Assembly (NCBI RefSeq): GCF_003584105.1
Contig: NZ_QXFO01000016.1
Location: 1-61,333 of the forward strand
DNA from: Flagellimonas taeanensis
GTDB taxonomy: Bacteria; Bacteroidota; Bacteroidia; Flavobacteriales; Flavobacteriaceae
Reading direction: 5' to 3'
Length of the DNA: 61,333 bases
Part shown: one piece after another, positions 20,801 to 27,806 of the stretch
How positions within the stretch are numbered: the stretch's first letter is position 1
How the letters are laid out: every line of letters starts with the position of its first letter
The notes under the pieces: model-generated
What the model was told of the DNA's origin: nothing
Databases searched by the model: none
What the model saw: only the letters and a program-made list of their open reading frames with translations
Program-made: the position numbers and the translations under genes

Positions 20801-22637
20801 AAAATCCCGTTTCTTGAACAGTGATGGTAGTTGGGTCGTTATCAGGGTCACTATCGCTATAGACCGTATCGGAAGCATCCAATTGGCCATTTGCGTTGAG
20901 GTCCCTGTACCAAGTGTAGGTGTCATAACCTTCACCAGCCGTTAGCTCAGCGTTGGCACCACAGATCTGTACCTCACTTTCAAAACTACAATTGGTAAGG
21001 TCGTCCAGAAGGAAATTGGTGGCCCCCACGGTCACAAAACCACAGTTGTTCACATTGGAAACACTGGCATCTCCTAAACCGGTTTGTCCACTTGTCACAC
21101 CATCATAAGAGGAAAAAGCCGTATTGTTGATAGTTGAGCTGCATGCGGCCACAAAATCGTGGCAATCATCGGACACATCGACTCTGATCCGTATTTCGTA
21201 GGTATTGCTTCCTTGAGTGACCAGGGCATCCGGTACATGGAAGGTCACCTCCCTTGGATTGGACGGATTGGTGGTCATGGTGGTGCCGGGAGCATCGGTA
21301 AGGTCAACGTTCTCCAAGGAAACATTATCTGGTAGAACGTCGAGAATCGTAAAGTTTTCAGCATCGTCGTTGCCTCGGTTCCAGAACCGCAGCACGTATT
21401 CCAAGGATTGTCCCAAGTTCACACCCGCACCGGTAATGTCGTTGCCTGCCAAATCCTCTACCTTTTTCTCCACAAGGATCTCTGGGTTGATGATTTCTAC
21501 GGCAACAGTGGTCAAAAATAAAATGACACCTTCGCTGGAGGTGCTGATCAAGATTTCGCCACTGTCATGGTCGTTGGGCAATACGGAGTTTCCAGGATTG
21601 GTAAGCTTCAAAATATCCGCATCCCATCCCAGCGTATTGTGACTTGCCGGGTTTCGGTTATCCACCCAACTACCTTGGTTACTGATCGTACTGTTGAAAA
21701 CATTGTTGCTTGGGTTGATGGCATCGCTCAAATAGGTCCAACTGTCCGTTGGGTTGGCCCTGAAGCGCATGCTGGGTCCTGTCACCCGATCCCCATCGAT
21801 GGTACTGGCACCGATCACGGCATTTACGGGTAGGGGAGCTGGTAATGTCCTAAACCCGCTGAACGGAAAGTTCACACTTGTGTAGGTGCTTCCCATTGCG
21901 GCATAACCATCAAATGTGGAGATATATTTACTCGTTGAGTTTTGGTTCTCATAAATAACGACCATGGTCCAGCCAGCGCTCACGTTTTGTTGGTTGGTCG
22001 AGGCCACCACGTTTGCCACAGTATATTCGCCGTTGGGATCGGCCAATCCTGAAAGCAAGTGGGTCACGTTGGCATAGTTGAGGTAGGATGTCATATTTAC
22101 CCCACTTAGGTAGTCCACATCTATGACCCCTGGGTCGGTCGACCCATCCCCGTCACGGTCCCCATCCTTATCATAGATCTGCTCATATTCGAATATAGGA
22201 TCACTGCTTGGCCCAATATCGATATAGGATGAACTGCCCGGAATCTTGAACTTTACCGATTTGTAGGGGTCGTCCCGATCAGTGTCCCGGTAGATACCCC
22301 CCCAATAAAGACCAGCATAGATGACGGCCGAACACGAAGGGGCGTTCAACTCTGCACTACTGGAACTGAATGTGTTGGGGTCACCATCAATATCTACATA
22401 GTTCATGGTCACATTCTGGTTGCTCGAGCTACCATGGTAGGCAACGTTGGGATCACTGCCTGTACTGACAATGTTATTGGCCACATAGACCAAATCTCCC
22501 TTTACTTTGATGTTTCCTTCGGGCAGCCTTGGATTAAAAGGCACCGAAAGCTGTGCATGGGAAATGGACACAAAAATGGTGAACAACAAAAAGGCAATAA
22601 GTATTTGGGAAGTCTTGGTCTGAGGTTGTAAAGACAT
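11853..22637 (-). CDS. Giant SprB-like surface adhesin with T9SS type-B sorting tail
   Basis: A 3594-residue exported protein. A Sec signal peptide ends near HAQ at residue 29. Residues of about 30-380 form an N-terminal domain with an SCSAVIYAGLYWGG block, found in other flavobacterial adhesins. A DUF11-like domain follows (about 382-505, ILVEKKVEDLAGND onward). From about residue 850 to 3480 I count roughly 27 SprB-like repeats, each opening near a CNG-type cysteine and closing with a GTYxVxVxDxxGC pattern. A jelly-roll (MAM/CBM-like) domain is inserted at about 1275-1462. The last 95 residues (IPNFFTPDGDGINDWW, then an IFDRYGRKLY block) are a gliding-motility-type C-terminal domain, read by the type IX secretion system. 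SprB itself is a cell-surface gliding adhesin; the role here may be motility or attachment. Monocistronic. Confidence 0.93.
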   Translation of the reverse strand: MSLQPQTKTSQILIAFLLFTIFVSISHAQLSVPFNPRLPEGNIKVKGDLVYVANNIVSTGSDPNVAYHGSSSNQNVTMNYVDIDGDPNTFSSSSAELNAPSCSAVIYAGLYWGGIYRDTDRDDPYKSVKFKIPGSSSYIDIGPSSDPIFEYEQIYDKDGDRDGDGSTDPGVIDVDYLSGVNMTSYLNYANVTHLLSGLADPNGEYTVANVVASTNQQNVSAGWTMVVIYENQNSTSKYISTFDGYAAMGSTYTSVNFPFSGFRTLPAPLPVNAVIGASTIDGDRVTGPSMRFRANPTDSWTYLSDAINPSNNVFNSTISNQGSWVDNRNPASHNTLGWDADILKLTNPGNSVLPNDHDSGEILISTSSEGVILFLTTVAVEIINPEILVEKKVEDLAGNDITGAGVNLGQSLEYVLRFWNRGNDDAENFTILDVLPDNVSLENVDLTDAPGTTMTTNPSNPREVTFHVPDALVTQGSNTYEIRIRVDVSDDCHDFVAACSSTINNTAFSSYDGVTSGQTGLGDASVSNVNNCGFVTVGATNFLLDDLTNCSFESEVQICGANAELTAGEGYDTYTWYRDLNANGQLDASDTVYSDSDPDNDPTTITVQETGFYLVVKESATCGTNIETTEVTRFGNTQTNPIINYFNTLNGDTDPSNDIQGEIVTCANDGSQLPKIFLCGANDTQNILLNITDAQNISWERLNEGSCSETGPDCPNNQMGCTWNQVATGNAFTANAEGRYRLVLSYAGGCNSIFYFDVFQNNLDFDYDSQDIFCSTDGFIRIQNVGSGYGFQLVDANSGSVVVPYAANNGPNFTIGTSGTYRVDFTQLDPVTGDPLDGSCVFSTEDIGIRERNLTLTLSTVPVTCNGQGSVRIQAGQARANYHYRLYFDNGSGAPGTSAGEALAQSSSDHTFSGLTEGDYVIVVTTDDGCQVTETFSIIDIPDPVVSATTTKQITCTDGIITLTPSQGLPSYSYAIWKKNGVAPYSNITDIPINEFQRDTIAPGVFNFPSGENGTYQFVIVDSNNCFALSNEVTINDLGGLTLAAPTIDSEITCEGSNTGQVTMNVSGAQTPYVFSIDNWATQQTDPTFVNLSPGTYTIRVRSQDGCEDQTTFTLNDPETFKANAGISSTGTCDANGNSEVRFTNIEGGTAPYEFSFDGGSSFIADDPMDPSVRTSLLPPGNHILIARDSRGCQITLPITIDQPLPIPNFDMDLEYDCDGNGNVVLSADQTIYDYNYTINTAPSTSSTDGTFSGITPGTYTITVEYTENDPPNPSVLLHEDFGSGPTVDSPYVFGYTYEDQVGSNTQINDFEYSITSYIVSPFGPWIRPIDHTSNGADSNGRYLVINVGTPTPTQIIYKKAIKDIIPNQDMRISFAAINLLGSGSQLDPDIYVQMRVPGTGTVIGEVQTHDIPKDRAWHDEFEFFINPGIHEELDFVLISKKSGNSGNDVAIDDILVEQIPQSCPRTMDIPVVIESGYAFGAGVLGHTDISCNGANDGSITFEVENFDATLGFEYSIDGGSNWITSTTSPVTTATTLSSGTQSVIVRKADDTACSITLNQDIDEPAALSIDSTTVLQNPSCNDPLGSIQATFTGGTPTYEYALEDGLGNNLVPFPNATGNTFSGLAAGDYVIIARDVNGCEARSGTITLDAPDLLAYDVDFTTCYDGGNNATIQLTVTSGNGGYLFQIDGGPWQAPSPSTSNIYTFTGLSNGTYTVNVKDALGCADVATPVTIEPQLVVNVTATDVSSCADGSIEVTATGGNGTLIYALVANGVTPVLTDFGATINFPIDNATATANPTGFDLYVRDNNGNPGYCEVVEEDIIVNPAVEWEVDAVAEDPNCNGGNGSIVANVQLNGGGSLSAAQIAQAGPFTYSLYQGGTELASISNLAHVSHTFNNVMAGSYEIRITDGMGCTLFQTPIDVVDPPVLTADVKTDFATGVCSPAFGFTFENYPTGLNGTLQFSHNNGTDWRTSDTFDDLGLTSGDEVYPSIRTVDGSGNTLCRYDLPRYTLSYPLDDLNINVSAVVVDCTDLEVTVQGTAGTAPYVYTYTDDPINFDASTTSSWEPAVPTSGNHTFNNLIPGRTYVFFVKDANNCIKQSTVNVNEIPGVDLPIEITETVEPSCNGANNGSISFTLNPDTAEPQMRWELFEVGNATPVQFSGGGASASNVPYSSTIDFINLAPGDYYIEVTQVDASNVDSCNGGSENVFVGEQLPITATATAIREIGCNQSGLISVTNINGGTAPYTFNVTGPAGFTMITATSQNPIEIPANSPAGDYYVTVTDVYGCTTSVPYTVAMTLTPNPTIDDIQVANCDGSADVTVTASSLAGGIRYAMITAGAATPATYFNNGGVFTNVVAGDYDFYVIDANGCSVTQTTFTVHPALQASAQLTKLIDCSTTPDATIEIEALQGSGAYEYSVENITTSSMEVPRTPMGGNTVLYQPSAAGTYEIKVYVNATADHEACERTFNISVPDPIDPSFAATPTDISCNGAADGSIAMVQTDNGITPLSYELLDAVLNPINPADYTYNATLRRFEGLAPGDYIVRATGTNSCHFDSAIIQIGEPTAIAVTIPAADVVQFGCAAGNNPDNASITVNSSSISGGTGSYVRYEFVDPSNNVAQEGNNNRLIVSNRSGGTYTINVYDDSGCVGTTTVMIDPFDELQDANITVVSDIDCNGGEVITITAQGLLSNSLVGPHNYSFEEVSTGTTNTTGSFSGLQVGLHSFRITNVVTGCSIVRTHLVEEIPQFGINVIEDNPVICAGDSAQYHFELTGGYSGGFTFIVYDTNGTLSNTSDDVVFGPGGSGTGTTSGNIDLPKGSYRIVVTQLDFPECTDETMVTVGGAEATLDAYITEIGNASCSNNQGRLSVAPTGGVAPYTISIPSLGLSQTGVYSYVFTNLEDGTYAIEVTDAVGCDNTTLSGTIQTVDPLMADINPATQILDCIGDTDGSISATLTSGGQGTVLYSLNRIENGTITSTSATQTSNTFNNLSAGTYSITILDGADCTFTTAEVEIEDPQNVRGALVISRALTCDTDAQLTLTVSGGTPFTGNVYHWSTSETGPYIAMDGGNSHVFDVTPSNTAYQYYIMDANGCEPVLSNAITVHEVAPLSVEIDQSGASINCNGDSTAAISAKATGGLGSYVYGLYHDAALSSSAAPTNTNGFFGELPQGTYYIGVTSVDCEWVSTAIDIDEPAPLMITADTANVSCMGADDGTITLTVTGGTAGYQYAISPNLNQFDDNSSFTDLAAGDYTVIVQDANGCFEVLEFTLTEPQALTTTVTTEDEVCFGSEDGVVYLDVQGGTAPYSTSLNSNADADFTEGIMSYGNLPSGTHVAFIRDANGCTIYEVFTIASGVNLAGTVDVVYECDGNLPTNYLAIQMEDASVVQELMYGLDSNDPNDLVLDPDFSNLTPGEHTLTIAHSNGCIRTFDFTVENYEPLTLELSNENINEITAEALGGNPNYTFQINANDAIASSDHTFLITRTDTYTVTVTDENGCSVTQEIYMEFIDIEIPNFFTPDGDGINDWWKPKNIEIFPNITISIFDRYGRKLYRMVQDTEGWDGFYNDANLPMGDYWYIIKLNGDTDTREFIGHFTLYR
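18250..18815 (-). other. Jelly-roll domain inserted among the SprB repeats
   Basis: This part of the adhesin gene encodes about 190 residues unlike the repeats around it. It opens with VLLHEDFGSG, has an ISFAAINLLGSGS strand, and closes with NDVAIDDILVEQ, the pattern of MAM or carbohydrate-binding jelly-roll domains. It has no CNG start and no GC end, so it is an insertion, and it may bind glycans. Boundaries are approximate. Confidence 0.6.
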
Positions 22638-22676
22638 TACTAAATATGGTTTGGTCGTGGTCTAACAATGCGATTT

Positions 22677-22707
22677 CAAAGCTATTTCAAGAGATTGGAC
22701 CTCGAAA
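22677..22707 (-). promoter_or_regulatory. Promoter candidate of the giant adhesin gene
   Basis: On the minus strand, TAGCTTTG (22684 down to 22677) matches the TAnnTTTG -7 element. TTTC at 22707-22704, one base off the TTTG -33 box, lies 19 bp further upstream. The -7 element is 40 bp from the start codon. The remainder of the 338-bp gap (22638-22975) shows no gene or clear repeat. Confidence 0.45.
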
Positions 22708-22975
22708 TGTTATGTTGTGGAGACGGCCTAACTTGTTGTAAACCCCTTGTTTTTTAAGGATTCGTAGGTTTGAAATCGCTTATTTGTAGGGGATATTGGC
22801 TTTTGGGAAGCAGTAGATGGATGATTTTCAATGGCTTGATGAAACAGGATTTACTCTGTAAAGGGCAATGACGTTTTCTCCCGGATCGAGAACTTTTCAA
22901 TTCGGGTTTATGGAAATTATTGTATTGAAAATGGATCGGAAGGGACCGGTTAGACCCAATCAGAAAAAAGGAACG

Positions 22976-23992
22976 TTATCTACCAGTGTTGATTTCGGTC
23001 ATGATTTCTCCAAACAACTGTATCGATTTGATCCTATCCGCAATATCGTACATAGTGGTGACGCTTATAAGTTCGTCCACTTGTGTATCCTCTAGAAATG
23101 CCTGGATCTGTTTTTTGACAGTTTCCTTGCTCCCGATGAACGAATATCTCGCCATTTGATGGATCCTTGGATGTTGCATGATCTCTTTCAGGTCGGAGGT
23201 CATTTCTGTTGGTTCTTCGATATAGGGCGTACTGGTGCCCGATAGAATATTGACTACCAGCCTTAAATTGGAGGTGTACAATCTTTCGGCCTCTTGGTCC
23301 GTATCGGCAACAAATACATTGATTCCTGCCATGACATAAGGATGCTGCATTGAAGCGGAGGGTTTGAATTGGTTGCGATAGATTTGGATGGCATCGTAAA
23401 AATGTAGGGTGGAAAAGTGACTTGCAAAGGCATAGGGCAACCCTTTCTGGGCCGCTAAATGGGCGCTACTGGTGCTGGAACCCAAGATGAAGATGGGCAC
23501 GTCCATACCCTCGGCCAGCGTGACCCTTACCTTGGACGCCCTGTTTTCCTTGGAAAAGTAGGTCTGGATTTTATCCACATCCTCGGGAAAGGAATGTGTG
23601 GACTCAATAAATCCCGGTTTTATGGCGCGTGTGGTTTCAGGGTCGGTGCCAGGGGCCCTTCCCAAGCCGAGGTCTATACGATTGGGGAACAAATGGGCCA
23701 AGGTCCCGAACTGTTCCGCTACGATAAGGGGGGAGTGGTTGGGCAGCATCACCCCGCCAGACCCTACTCTTAGCGTAGAAGTGGCCTGTGCCACATGGGC
23801 CATCAGTATAGGGGGGACGCTGCTGGCAATGGCAGGCATGTTGTGGTGCTCCGCAAACCACATGCGTTTGAACCCGGCGACCTCTGCTTTTTGTGCCAAC
23901 GCCACGGTGTTGGCAAACACTTCTCCTGTACTGTTTCCCTTGCTCACTGTGGCCAGTTCCAGAATGGAATAGGCAATTTTCTTTACATTCAT
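22976..23992 (-). CDS. LLM-class flavin-dependent oxidoreductase (luciferase-like)
   Basis: A 338-residue cytosolic protein of the bacterial luciferase-like monooxygenase fold. Typical blocks are RMWFAEHHNMPAIASS near residues 43-58, RVGSGGVMLPNHSPLIVAEQ near 75-95, and IDLGLGRAPGTDPET near 107-121, all seen in the MsnO8-type subgroup. Such enzymes use reduced flavin (FMNH2 or F420H2; FMNH2 is the likely one here) and oxygen on aldehydes or other small substrates. It lies 37 bp after an ArsR-type regulator on the same strand and is almost certainly its operon partner. The natural substrate is not evident. Confidence 0.87.
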   Translation of the reverse strand: MNVKKIAYSILELATVSKGNSTGEVFANTVALAQKAEVAGFKRMWFAEHHNMPAIASSVPPILMAHVAQATSTLRVGSGGVMLPNHSPLIVAEQFGTLAHLFPNRIDLGLGRAPGTDPETTRAIKPGFIESTHSFPEDVDKIQTYFSKENRASKVRVTLAEGMDVPIFILGSSTSSAHLAAQKGLPYAFASHFSTLHFYDAIQIYRNQFKPSASMQHPYVMAGINVFVADTDQEAERLYTSNLRLVVNILSGTSTPYIEEPTEMTSDLKEIMQHPRIHQMARYSFIGSKETVKKQIQAFLEDTQVDELISVTTMYDIADRIKSIQLFGEIMTEINTGR

Positions 23993-24029
23993 ATATTTAT
24001 ATGTGTCTATATGTTGTCCAAATAAAAAA

Positions 24030-24299
24030 TCATAATTTTTCCAAAGCCTTCAAATAGCTTTCCCATACGTCCTTGTTCAGGGAATAATAATAAAACCGTC
24101 CTTCCTTTTGGGGTTCTATCAAATCCGCTTCCACCAATTTCTTGATATGGTGGCTGATGGAGGGCTGGGAAAGGTTCAGAAAGGAAACAATGGTACTGCA
24201 CTCCAATTTCTCGTGACTGGATTGGATGGCCTTCAAGATTTTGAGACGGTTGACATCACTCAGGGCCTTGGATATTTTTTCAACGCTTTTAAGGTTCAA
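24030..24299 (-). CDS. ArsR-family winged-helix transcriptional regulator
   Basis: An 89-residue winged helix-turn-helix protein. SVEKISKALSDVNRLKILKA forms the first helices, LNLSQPSISHHIKKLVEADL is the recognition helix region, and EGRFYYYSLN is the wing. The N-terminal ELCVC-type metal site of classical ArsR is absent; the only cysteine is in a LECSTIVSFL segment, which may be a redox or single-ligand site. It is the first gene of a two-gene operon with the luciferase-like monooxygenase and probably represses it. An inverted repeat overlaps its predicted promoter. Confidence 0.85.
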   Translation of the reverse strand: MNLKSVEKISKALSDVNRLKILKAIQSSHEKLECSTIVSFLNLSQPSISHHIKKLVEADLIEPQKEGRFYYYSLNKDVWESYLKALEKL

Positions 24300-24314
24300 A
24301 ATAGGAGTACATAT

Positions 24315-24338
24315 ATTGATAGATGCAAATGTATCGAT
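24315..24338 (-). promoter_or_regulatory. Promoter with overlapping operator candidate of the ArsR operon
   Basis: On the minus strand TACATTTG (24333 down to 24326) fits TAnnTTTG. It lies inside an inverted repeat, ATTGATA (24315-24321) with TATCGAT (24332-24338), which has one mismatch. A regulator bound there would block transcription, as in autorepressing ArsR promoters. The -33 box is weak. Confidence 0.4.
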
Positions 24339-24525
24339 AAATCAACAATGCACCTCTATTCTTTACCTATGATTTTTCCATAGATGTTGATAACGATCGA
24401 TAAAACACAAAGGATATGTATTGGCCGTTTGGTCTTATTGATGGGTCTTTGGCAGTGCCTTCTCAACATTCTGGAAACAGTCTACTGCCTTTTTCGTCTC
24501 ACTATGAATGGCTTGGATGAATTTA

Positions 24526-24545
24526 TGTAACTTTAAAATGTTACA
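24526..24545. promoter_or_regulatory. TGTAAC/GTTACA inverted repeat upstream of the hybrid regulator
   Basis: TGTAAC (24526-24531) and GTTACA (24540-24545) are inverted arms around eight A/T-rich bases, 61 bp before the hybrid regulator start codon. The right arm with its preceding T reads TGTTACA, as in the repeats at 27570 and 27592 before the next operon. It may be an autoregulatory site. The rest of this 306-bp divergent gap holds only the ArsR promoter candidate. Confidence 0.4.
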
Positions 24546-24605
24546 GTTCAGCAGGCATTCCAAATTATAATGTTGTAGCATTGCCTCTTCGTATGATTGC
24601 ATAGT

Positions 24606-27515
24606 ATGAAAAGAATTTTGGTCATTTTATATCTGTTGCCTTTCTTGATGTTGGCCCAGTACGAATCCAAACTGGATTCGCTCAACAGGGTTTTTGAGGA
24701 AACAGATGTCATAGAGGAGAAAGCCGAGGCCAAGGTACGGATGGTGGACATCTATCTGTCCATTGATAGACAGAAGGCAAAGGAAGGGATTGAATATGTG
24801 TTGGCATTGGGAATTCGAGAAGACTGTGTTCGGTGCAAGGCTCTTGGCCATTATTATTATGGACACTATTATTCCTATGAGGGAAATATTGAAAAATCCA
24901 TTGACCATTATCAAAAAGCCTCCGCCCTTTCCTTAGAGGCAGGGGATACATACTTGCACAGAAAATCCAAGGCATGGATGGCCCAGGACTATGTGAGCGA
25001 CAAACAATATGAAAAGGCAAGAAACATCCTTAACGACCTTATAGATGAAGTGGAGAACGATGATGACAAAACAGGGATAGAGGATAACTATTTCCTGTTG
25101 GCCATCATTGATTATGAAAGAGGCTTTTTGAATAGGGCCATTGAGAACTATATCAATGTGGAAAAGAACATACAGCCCGATAATCCCTATGCCGATGTCT
25201 ACAGGTTCAAGGTCTATAACAACATAGCCCAGTGCTATCGTGAACTGAAAAAATATCAAAGTTCACTGGATTATGTAGATACTGGATTGGCAATGGCCCA
25301 AAAAATGAAGGATACCTTCAACGTTATGAACCTGTTGCTCAATAAGGGCATCACGGAAATTGCCATGGACAGCTCACAAATAGGGACAAAGCACCTAAAG
25401 GATACCTATACCTATTTCTCGACGATTGGGGATAAAAATTTTCAGGCCAGTAGTGCCCTCTTCTTGGGAATTGGATACCGAAAGCAAGACAGTCTGCAGC
25501 GCTCAAATACGTTTTTGGACAGTGCCGAGAAAATCTACATGGAGATGGGGGACAGTCTTGGCTTGGCCGAAACGCTTTCCGCCAAGGCTATAAACAACCT
25601 GATATTGGGAAGAAATGAGATGGCACTGGAACAATCCGACAGGGCATATGGACTGATCAGGCATAGAGAATTTACCCCCATCCAAATTGAAGTTTTGGGA
25701 AACCATCTTAAAGCATTGCAGGAAAATGGGGATTTGGAAGCTGCAGTTCCTTTATTCAGGGTCAAGGATTCACTTGAAGCGATTCTTACTGACCGAATGG
25801 AAGCGGAAAAGTTCTATGAACTTGAAACCAAATACCAGACCGAGAAAAAGGAGCAAGAAATAAGTTTATTGTCCGCCCAGAACCAACTATCGGAGCAACG
25901 CCGAAAAAACCAGCAATATCTGTACGCCGGAATCTTGGCATTGTTTCTTGCCTTGGCGGGGATATTGTTTTTGGGATATAGGAACAAGTTAAGGACAGCA
26001 GATAAAATGAAGGAGTTGGATGCACTCAAATCCCGGTTCTTCGCAAACGTGTCACATGAGTTTCGAACCCCACTTTCCCTTATCAAAAGCCCTGTACAGC
26101 AACTCAAGGCAAGTTCGGACGGAGCTGCATCAAGGCAATTGGACCTCATAGATGCCAACGCTGACCGCATGTTGGAACTGGTGGACCAACTTTTGGAGCT
26201 TTCAAAGATAGAAGGAGGGCATATGGGGATCATCCTAAAGAGGGGCAACATCCCTTCCTTTCTGAACGCTCTCGTGGAACCTTTTGTATTTCAGGCCAAA
26301 GAAGAAGACATTCCTTTTGAAGTGGATACTGATGTTTCCGAAGCCCTGCATTACTTTGACAGGGACATCCTCACCAAGATCGTTGTCAACCTACTTTCCA
26401 ATGCTTTTAAATATCGGGAGAGTGGCCCCGTCACCTTTACATCAAAAGTGATCAACAATAAACTTGGGTTGGAGATAAGTAACTTCAACAGCCAAGTACA
26501 GGAAAAAGAGTTGGAGAAATTTTTTGAACGATTTTACCAAAGAGAGGGCACTTCTGTTGGATTTGGCATCGGGTTGGCGTTGGTCAAGGACTTGGTCACT
26601 TTGTGCGAGGGAACGGTCCATGCACATTTGGACAAAGGGAGGGTAGTCATTTCTGCGGAAATGCCCCTCAAGAAGGATTTGAAAAATGCAGTGGTCATTG
26701 AGGAAAGCATGGTTCCAGGTTCCATCACCGAAGTTCGGACCATCGATGTGGAAAAAGATGGAATGCCCGTTTTGCTCATAGCCGATGACCATCCGGACAT
26801 ACGGGCCGTGTTGCGGGATATTTTTAAAAATGAATTTACCATAGTGGAATCCGGTGATGGGGAACAGGCCTTTGAACTGGCCCAAAAGGAAATCCCGGAT
26901 ATTATCATCTCGGATGTCATGATGCCCAAAATGGACGGCTATGCCTTGGTACAACAATTGAAAGAGGACGAACTCACCGCTTCCGTCCCAGTGATATTGC
27001 TCACCGCCAAAGCTGGCGATGAGGCACACCTGAAGGGATTGCATACCCAAGCCGATGGGTATCTCACAAAACCCTTCAACCATGAAATCGTGAAGGCAAC
27101 AGTGGCACAGCTCCTTCAGGAACGTAAAAAACTTCAGGAAAGGTACAGCCGTGAACTTATTTTGAGACCCGTGGACATTGCAGTCAACACGGCAGATGAA
27201 CGATTTATCCAACGTTTGGAAACCGTTATGGAGATTGAGCTCACCAATCCTGATTTTTCCACAGATGATTTTGCATCACAAATGAACCTGAGCCGAATGC
27301 AGCTCCACCGAAAGCTCAAGTCCCTTCTCGGGGTCTCCGCAACGGAGTTTGTACGCAACGAGCGATTAAAGGCCGCTGCCAAACTTCTCAAAAACCCTGA
27401 ACTCAGTGTTGCCGAGGTGGCCTATAGTTCAGGTTTCAATGAAGTGACCTATTTCTCCAAGTGCTTTAAGGAAGTCTATGGCCTATCGCCTTCCGCCTTC
27501 CGAAAAAAAGACTGA
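24606..27515 (+). CDS. Hybrid two-component regulator: TPR sensor, histidine kinase, receiver, AraC HTH
   Basis: A 969-residue single-chain two-component system. I start it at ATG 24606, which gives a signal peptide (MKRILVILYLLPFLMLAQ); a TTG three codons upstream is less likely. Residues of about 20-400 are periplasmic TPR-like helices, followed by a coiled stretch and a transmembrane helix near 437-459. The kinase H-box FFANVSHEFRTPLSLI lies near 477-492, and the ATP-binding N- and G-boxes (NLLSNAFKY, GFGIGLALVKDL) follow. A receiver domain (about 719-840) has the phospho-accepting Asp in IIISDVMMPKMDG. An AraC-type HTH occupies about 880-969. Bacteroidota use such proteins to switch on a nearby operon when a ligand reaches the periplasm. 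It probably controls the operon starting at 27642. The TPR sensor, rather than a Reg_prop propeller, sets it apart from classical polysaccharide HTCS. Confidence 0.93.
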   Translation: MKRILVILYLLPFLMLAQYESKLDSLNRVFEETDVIEEKAEAKVRMVDIYLSIDRQKAKEGIEYVLALGIREDCVRCKALGHYYYGHYYSYEGNIEKSIDHYQKASALSLEAGDTYLHRKSKAWMAQDYVSDKQYEKARNILNDLIDEVENDDDKTGIEDNYFLLAIIDYERGFLNRAIENYINVEKNIQPDNPYADVYRFKVYNNIAQCYRELKKYQSSLDYVDTGLAMAQKMKDTFNVMNLLLNKGITEIAMDSSQIGTKHLKDTYTYFSTIGDKNFQASSALFLGIGYRKQDSLQRSNTFLDSAEKIYMEMGDSLGLAETLSAKAINNLILGRNEMALEQSDRAYGLIRHREFTPIQIEVLGNHLKALQENGDLEAAVPLFRVKDSLEAILTDRMEAEKFYELETKYQTEKKEQEISLLSAQNQLSEQRRKNQQYLYAGILALFLALAGILFLGYRNKLRTADKMKELDALKSRFFANVSHEFRTPLSLIKSPVQQLKASSDGAASRQLDLIDANADRMLELVDQLLELSKIEGGHMGIILKRGNIPSFLNALVEPFVFQAKEEDIPFEVDTDVSEALHYFDRDILTKIVVNLLSNAFKYRESGPVTFTSKVINNKLGLEISNFNSQVQEKELEKFFERFYQREGTSVGFGIGLALVKDLVTLCEGTVHAHLDKGRVVISAEMPLKKDLKNAVVIEESMVPGSITEVRTIDVEKDGMPVLLIADDHPDIRAVLRDIFKNEFTIVESGDGEQAFELAQKEIPDIIISDVMMPKMDGYALVQQLKEDELTASVPVILLTAKAGDEAHLKGLHTQADGYLTKPFNHEIVKATVAQLLQERKKLQERYSRELILRPVDIAVNTADERFIQRLETVMEIELTNPDFSTDDFASQMNLSRMQLHRKLKSLLGVSATEFVRNERLKAAAKLLKNPELSVAEVAYSSGFNEVTYFSKCFKEVYGLSPSAFRKKD

Positions 27516-27569
27516 TATATCCCTTCGATTATCTCCCAAAGGGCTCCATTTTGAGTGGATTCCCATCCA

Positions 27570-27599
27570 TGTTACATACTGACATACTATCTGTTACAT
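27570..27599 (+). promoter_or_regulatory. TGTTACAT direct repeats, regulator binding site candidate
   Basis: TGTTACAT occurs at 27570-27577 and 27592-27599, in the same orientation and exactly 22 bp apart (two helical turns). The spacing suits an AraC-type domain with two HTH units or a dimer. The repeats lie 30 and 52 bp upstream of the -7-like element at 27629. Confidence 0.5.
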
Positions 27600-27628
27600 A
27601 ATTTCAAGTAGTTGTCCAAGCCCTCACA

Positions 27629-27636
27629 TAGCTTTG
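27629..27636 (+). promoter_or_regulatory. -7 promoter element of the envelope operon (TAGCTTTG)
   Basis: TAGCTTTG matches TAnnTTTG. No -33 box is at the right distance, as expected when an activator at the upstream repeats takes its place. Transcription would start near 27640-27644, at or just before the ATG of the small first gene, so that gene may be leaderless or not translated. Confidence 0.4.
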
Positions 27637-27641
27637 GATAA

Positions 27642-27806
27642 ATGAAAGCACGCAGTGGCAAACCCTTACACTACAAAGGGGAAACGGACCATCTTCCGGA
27701 TACTAGGATATATCTGAACATCAAGTATCTGGACAAAGGCCGGTATGAGTTGAACATCATGAACAAGAATAAGTTGATCAAGAAGATACACTTCAACAAA
27801 AAATGA
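27642..27806 (+). CDS. Small 54-residue protein, first gene of the envelope operon
   Basis: An ATG at 27642 opens a 54-codon frame ending in TGA at 27804-27806. That stop overlaps the next start in ATGA, the mark of translational coupling. The product is very basic, with no signal peptide or membrane segment. It begins MKARSGKPLHYKGETDH and has a beta-rich second half (RIYLNIKYLDKGRYELNI) with a lysine-rich tail. That half resembles the strand pattern of C-terminal sorting or beta-sandwich domains, but it is too short to assign. I do not recognise it. A close -7-like promoter element makes its start uncertain. Confidence 0.5.
   Translation: MKARSGKPLHYKGETDHLPDTRIYLNIKYLDKGRYELNIMNKNKLIKKIHFNKK

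Noticed and set aside
11871..22631. Many long plus-strand frames opposite the giant adhesin gene
   Set aside because: They follow the repeat structure and composition of the minus-strand gene, have no recognisable domains or start context, and overlap each other.
11853..22637. CRISPR-like repetition in the giant gene
   Set aside because: The repetition is of about 80-110 codons with protein-level similarity (SprB-like units), not short identical DNA repeats with unique spacers.
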